Part shown: in pieces, positions 21,611-24,706 of the stretch
Position numbering within the stretch: the stretch's first letter is position 1
Layout: each line of letters starts with the position of its first letter
Assembly: GCA_004560915.1 (NCBI GenBank)
Contig: SFTR01000001.1
Coordinates: 1-24,706, forward strand
Reading direction: 5' to 3'
Source: a bacterium
Lineage (GTDB): Bacteria > Bacillota_I > Bacilli_A > RF39 > UBA660
DNA length: 24,706 nt
Notes under the pieces: model-generated
The model's input: the letters and a program-made list of their open reading frames with translations, nothing else
Database searches by the model: none
Told to the model about the DNA's origin: nothing
Program-made: the position numbers and the translations under genes

Positions 21611-23803
21611 ATGAAGAAAACAAGAGTAATTAAGATAAATGCAGTATTCATAATTATTGTTGTTTTTATTTTTGCTGCAATAATTTTTAAATTGTTATGG
21701 ATAGGACTTGGAAATGTTAAAGTAGATGATAAACCACTTGCTGAGTTTGCTAGTAATCGTGACACAAGAAAAAAGACTTTAACTGCTAAACGTGGTACTA
21801 TTTATTCTGCTAAAGGAGAAGTTTTAGCAAAAGATGTAAATAGTTATACAGTAATAGCTTATTTAGATCCAAGTAGAACAAAGGATGAAAAAAGACCATA
21901 TCACGTTGTAGATAAAGAAAAAACTGCTGAACTTTTAAGTCCTTTAATAAATATGACTAAAGAAAGAATTTTATCTTTATTAAATACTAAGATCAAATCT
22001 TGTAATGAAGATAATACTGAATGTATAGAAAAAGTACCATATCAAGTAGAATTAGGTCCTGGTGGTCGTGGCATTACAGAGTTATTAAAAGATCAAATAG
22101 AAGACTTGGATTTACCAGGTATTGACTTTATTGCTAGTACTAAGAGATATTATCCTAATGGTGACTTCTTGTCATATACTCTTGGGTATGCTAAAAATAA
22201 TGATAATAACCAGTATGTTGGTGAAATGGGATTAGAACTTTATTATAATGATGAACTTACTGGTACTGATGGTTATAAACAATATCAATCTGATTTATAT
22301 GGATATCAAATAACAACTACACCAGCTGTAGAGAAGAAAAGTATTAGTGGAGATGATTTATATTTAACAATAGATGATAATATTCAGATGTTTACTGAAC
22401 AAGCAATGAATACTTTAGAAGAAGGTAAACCTGAATGGGCTACTATATCTGTAGTAAATGCTAAGACTGGTGAAATATTAAGTGTTGCATCAAGTCCTAG
22501 TTTTAATAACAATACTTTAGAAATTAAATCATATTATGATCCATTTGTTGCTTATGAGTATGAGCCGGGTTCAACAATGAAAATATTTAGTTTTATGGCA
22601 GCTATGGAAAATGGAATATATGATGGAAGTAAAAAATATAAGAGTGGAACTATTAAAATAGATGAAGCTAATATTAAAGATTGGAATAATAGAGGATGGG
22701 GTATGATTACATTTGATGAAGGATTTATGGCTTCTTCGAATGTAGCTGCTGTTAACTTGGCTATGGATCTTGGTAGAGCTAAGTTAAAAGATTATTATAC
22801 TTCGCTTGGTTTTGGTAAGAAAACTGGTATTTCACTTCCTAATGAGAGTAAAGGTACAGTTAATTTTAGATATAATACTGAAGTTGCTGCTGCATCTTAT
22901 GGTCAAGGTATGACAGTTAGTGCTATTCAAATGGTACAGGCTCTTACTAGTATAGCTAATGATGGAGTTATGATTAAACCATATTTGGTATCTAAAATAG
23001 TTAGTGGTGAAACTGGTGAAATAGTTCTTGAAAATAAAAGGACTGAGGTAGCTAAGGTAGCTAGTACTGAAACAGTAACAAAGATTAAAGATATAATGCG
23101 TGGAGTTGTACAAGATGGATGTAAGATATCTACTGGTGGTGGATATAATGTACCTGGATATGACGTTATAGGTAAAACAGGTACAGCTCAAATTGCTTCT
23201 AGGAGTGGTGGATACTTAAAGGGAAACAGAAACTATATAAGAAGTTTTGCAGCTTTATTTCCAGGAGATGATCCAGAGATAATAATATATGCTGCTGTTA
23301 GTAAAGTAACTGATGCTAAATACTTAAAGAACGCTGTTAAAGGATTAATAAAAGATGCTGGAACTTACTTAAATATAGTAGGAAATAAAGAAGTAGAAGA
23401 AACTGGTACATATACTACAAAGAGTTATATAAACTTAGATACTAATATAGTTAAAACGAATTTAGAAGCATCTTCTATGAAACCCATAGTTATAGGAGAA
23501 GGAACTAAAATAATAAAACAATATCCTAGTGCTAATACTAAGTTAAATGCAGGAAATAAAATATTCTTAGTGACAAATGATACTAATTATAAAATGATAA
23601 GTATAAAAGACTGGAGTAGGAGTGATGTAACTACATTTGCTAGTCTTACTGGAATAGATGTTTCTTTTGAAGGATATGGATATGCTAAAACAAGTTCTAT
23701 AAAGATAGGTGAGGTGCTTAGCAAAGGTACTAAACTAGTAGTAGGACTTGAACCAAAGTATAAAGAAGAGATTAAAGATGAGAAGAAGGATGGAAAAAGT
23801 TAA
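21611..23803 (+). CDS. ftsI: Class B penicillin-binding protein with PASTA repeats (FtsI/PBP2B or SpoVD type)
   Basis: A 730-residue transpeptidase. It has a membrane helix at about 10-31, an N-terminal pedestal domain with RGTIYSAKGEVLA, then the penicillin-binding domain with active-site Ser321 in STMK (321-324), SSN (375-377) and KTGTAQ (522-527). Two PASTA-like domains follow (about 620-660 and 661-720). PASTA domains bind muropeptides. In Bacillus two such genes follow ftsL, pbpB for the division septum and spoVD for the spore cortex. Here there is only one in the window, and the position favours the division enzyme, though SpoVD cannot be excluded in a spore former. No mraY or mur genes follow; a terminator and sirA come next. 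The ribosome binding site GAGGTGG is at 21601-21607. Confidence 0.9.
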   Translation: MKKTRVIKINAVFIIIVVFIFAAIIFKLLWIGLGNVKVDDKPLAEFASNRDTRKKTLTAKRGTIYSAKGEVLAKDVNSYTVIAYLDPSRTKDEKRPYHVVDKEKTAELLSPLINMTKERILSLLNTKIKSCNEDNTECIEKVPYQVELGPGGRGITELLKDQIEDLDLPGIDFIASTKRYYPNGDFLSYTLGYAKNNDNNQYVGEMGLELYYNDELTGTDGYKQYQSDLYGYQITTTPAVEKKSISGDDLYLTIDDNIQMFTEQAMNTLEEGKPEWATISVVNAKTGEILSVASSPSFNNNTLEIKSYYDPFVAYEYEPGSTMKIFSFMAAMENGIYDGSKKYKSGTIKIDEANIKDWNNRGWGMITFDEGFMASSNVAAVNLAMDLGRAKLKDYYTSLGFGKKTGISLPNESKGTVNFRYNTEVAAASYGQGMTVSAIQMVQALTSIANDGVMIKPYLVSKIVSGETGEIVLENKRTEVAKVASTETVTKIKDIMRGVVQDGCKISTGGGYNVPGYDVIGKTGTAQIASRSGGYLKGNRNYIRSFAALFPGDDPEIIIYAAVSKVTDAKYLKNAVKGLIKDAGTYLNIVGNKEVEETGTYTTKSYINLDTNIVKTNLEASSMKPIVIGEGTKIIKQYPSANTKLNAGNKIFLVTNDTNYKMISIKDWSRSDVTTFASLTGIDVSFEGYGYAKTSSIKIGEVLSKGTKLVVGLEPKYKEEIKDEKKDGKS

Positions 23804-23814
23804 TCCTTCTTTTT
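23783..23814 (+). terminator. Terminator of the mraZ operon
   Basis: Perfect 9-bp stem AAGAAGGAT/ATCCTTCTT (23783-23791 and 23803-23811), 11-nt loop, T run. It overlaps the end of the transpeptidase gene and closes the cluster after four genes. Confidence 0.8.
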
Positions 23815-23866
23815 AATTCGACAAATTTTTTAATATTAGTGATATACAATATACTTGAGGTGAGAT

Positions 23867-24298
23867 ATGAGAACATTTTATTTATTTGAAGTAAAAGATA
23901 ATATTATTAGAAATTATAGAAATAATTATGAAGAATTATATACTATGCTTGAAAATATACATCATTTAAAAACTGAAGATATAGTTCTTGGTTATAACAT
24001 ATTTAATTCTTTAGTAGTTCCTTTAAAGAAAGAAGAATATAATCAATATATAAAAGAAAATAATATAGAAAATGAAAACTATATTTGTTATAACTATACT
24101 CATACTATAAATGATTTTTATAATGATGAAACTACTAAAATGACTATTAATAACTCTCATATAAAGATTAAAACTAATAAAAATGCTCCATCATTTTTTT
24201 ATAACATTCGTACATTTAAAAATATATTTGTATGTGACTTTGATAACCATGATTATTTTCTTTTGGATAATAATATATATTCTTGCATAAACTCTTAA
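23867..24298 (+). CDS. sirA: SirA-like sporulation inhibitor of replication
   Basis: A 143-residue protein close in length to B. subtilis SirA (148). It begins MRTFYLFEVKDNIIRNY, resembling the SirA start (a YYLYLIKDEVA-type strand), and continues with a helix EELYTMLENI and a late segment IFVCDFDNHDYFLLD that recalls the SirA ending (FLAMDFENERYGWL). SirA binds DnaA domain I and blocks new rounds of replication when sporulation begins. The next gene is yneF, and in B. subtilis sirA (yneE) and yneF are direct neighbours, which is strong support. Cys, Asn and Tyr are frequent. The start follows TGAGGTGAG (23855-23863). The sequence match alone is weak; position carries the call. Confidence 0.65.
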   Translation: MRTFYLFEVKDNIIRNYRNNYEELYTMLENIHHLKTEDIVLGYNIFNSLVVPLKKEEYNQYIKENNIENENYICYNYTHTINDFYNDETTKMTINNSHIKIKTNKNAPSFFYNIRTFKNIFVCDFDNHDYFLLDNNIYSCINS

Positions 24299-24331
24299 TT
24301 CTTGATAGAATTATCTTGAGGAGATGAATTT

Positions 24332-24577
24332 ATGTTAATATTAGAAACAGTTAAATGTACTGGTAATATCTGGATGGATATTTTATATTTAGTAATTGGT
24401 CTTGTAGTTGGACTTATAGCTGGGTTCTTTATTTCTAAAAAGTTAGTTTCAAAACAATTAAAAGAAAATCCACCTATAAATGAAGAAATGATTAAGACTT
24501 TAATGAGAGGTATGGGTAGAAATCCTAGTCAAAAACAAGTTAATCAATTAATGAAACAAATGCAAAAGTTCCAATAG
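24332..24577 (+). CDS. yneF: YneF (UPF0154) membrane protein
   Basis: An 81-residue protein with a membrane helix at about 16-35 (LYLVIGLVVGLIAGFF) and the UPF0154 block KENPPINEEMIKTLMRGMGR followed by PSQKQVNQLMKQMQ. The family is widespread in Bacilli and Mollicutes; the function is unknown. ATG 24332 has a strong ribosome binding site (GAGGAGA, 24318-24324). The N-terminus is about 14 residues longer than in B. subtilis and includes a Cys, so an internal start at Met15 is possible but lacks a site. It is 33 nt behind the SirA-like gene with no terminator, so the two are probably co-transcribed. Confidence 0.92.
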   Translation: MLILETVKCTGNIWMDILYLVIGLVVGLIAGFFISKKLVSKQLKENPPINEEMIKTLMRGMGRNPSQKQVNQLMKQMQKFQ

Positions 24578-24588
24578 GAGCTTTTTTT
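24566..24588 (+). terminator. Terminator of the sirA-yneF unit
   Basis: Stem AAGTTCC/GGAGCTT (24566-24572 and 24577-24583, one G-T pair), AATA loop, T run. The yneF stop codon lies in the loop. Confidence 0.75.
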
Positions 24589-24614
24589 GTGTTATAATTT
24601 TTATGGTGAAATAT

Positions 24615-24706
24615 ATGAATAAGTTTTTTGGACATTTACATACAGTAAATAAACATAGATTTGAAGTATTTAAATTATGTTGTAAAGTTGGTATACCTTT
24701 TAGAGG
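24615..24706 (+). CDS. DUF5662-type protein, cut by the window edge
   Basis: The frame opens at ATG 24615 behind GGTGA (24605-24609) and a TATAAT (24592-24597), and runs off the right end after 30 codons. The visible part (GHLHTVNKHRFEVFKLCCK, then VGIPFR) has the form of the start of DUF5662 proteins: an H-x-x-T-x-x-x-H-R motif, then a helix and a Gly before a RG-L-x-HD block. The function of that family is unknown to me. Confidence 0.55.
   Translation, partial: MNKFFGHLHTVNKHRFEVFKLCCKVGIPFR

Noticed and set aside
22832..23191. A 119-codon minus-strand frame inside the transpeptidase gene
   Set aside because: It is a Ser/Thr/Tyr-rich shadow of the plus-strand gene with no initiation signals.

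Overview
The window is very AT-rich DNA from a low-GC Firmicute. The gene content points to an uncultured, spore-forming or recently spore-forming Bacilli lineage close to the Mollicutes (RF39/Izemoplasma/Erysipelotrichia-like); this placement is inference. Three things support it: a sporulation set (spoIIIAH, gerE, gerM, and a SirA-like gene beside yneF, the B. subtilis gene order); an mraZ operator made of four AAAGTGG-type heptamers with 3-nt spacers, the Mollicutes style; and standard-code genes (TGG for Trp) in which TGA is almost never used as a stop.

Layout. (1) 1-2555: a PepSY-repeat protein cut by the left edge, then spoIIIAH, gerE (behind a sigma-K-like promoter) and gerM. (2) 2612-2688: a tRNA-Arg(TCT) gene. 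(3) 2643-12176: a 9.5-kb genomic island bounded by the 3' half of this tRNA (46 nt, repeated with five differences at 12131-12176). Both ends carry GGCAC-type repeats that look like integrase arm sites. Inside are a frameshifted small gene, an N-terminal hsdM remnant with an amber codon, a DedA membrane protein, a three-gene block (membrane-anchored alpha/beta hydrolase, double-FHA ABC transporter, transmembrane Ser/Thr kinase with 13 extracellular cysteine-pair repeats), a GNAT acetyltransferase stub and an integrase reduced to its catalytic domain. (4) 12177-14873: a likely small structured RNA, two tandem paralogues resembling cysteine peptidases, and a membrane/coiled-coil protein behind a perfect consensus promoter. 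(5) 14922-19938: hemW, a heterodimeric ABC exporter with one degenerate ATP site, and a small gene with a faint CheD resemblance. (6) 20028-23803: the start of the division and cell-wall cluster, mraZ, rsmH (broken by an internal deletion), ftsL and a PASTA-containing transpeptidase. (7) 23867-24706: a sirA-like gene, yneF and the start of a DUF5662-type gene.

The most interesting unit is the island signalling block. The kinase starts inside the stop codon of the FHA-ABC gene. A kinase beside a double-FHA ABC exporter recalls mycobacterial PknF-Rv1747, where the kinase phosphorylates the FHA transporter. Here the kinase has a long cysteine-paired ectodomain and the block starts with a surface-anchored hydrolase, which suggests a mobile 'sense outside, phosphorylate, export' module. 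The island itself looks stranded, because its integrase has lost its N-terminal half.
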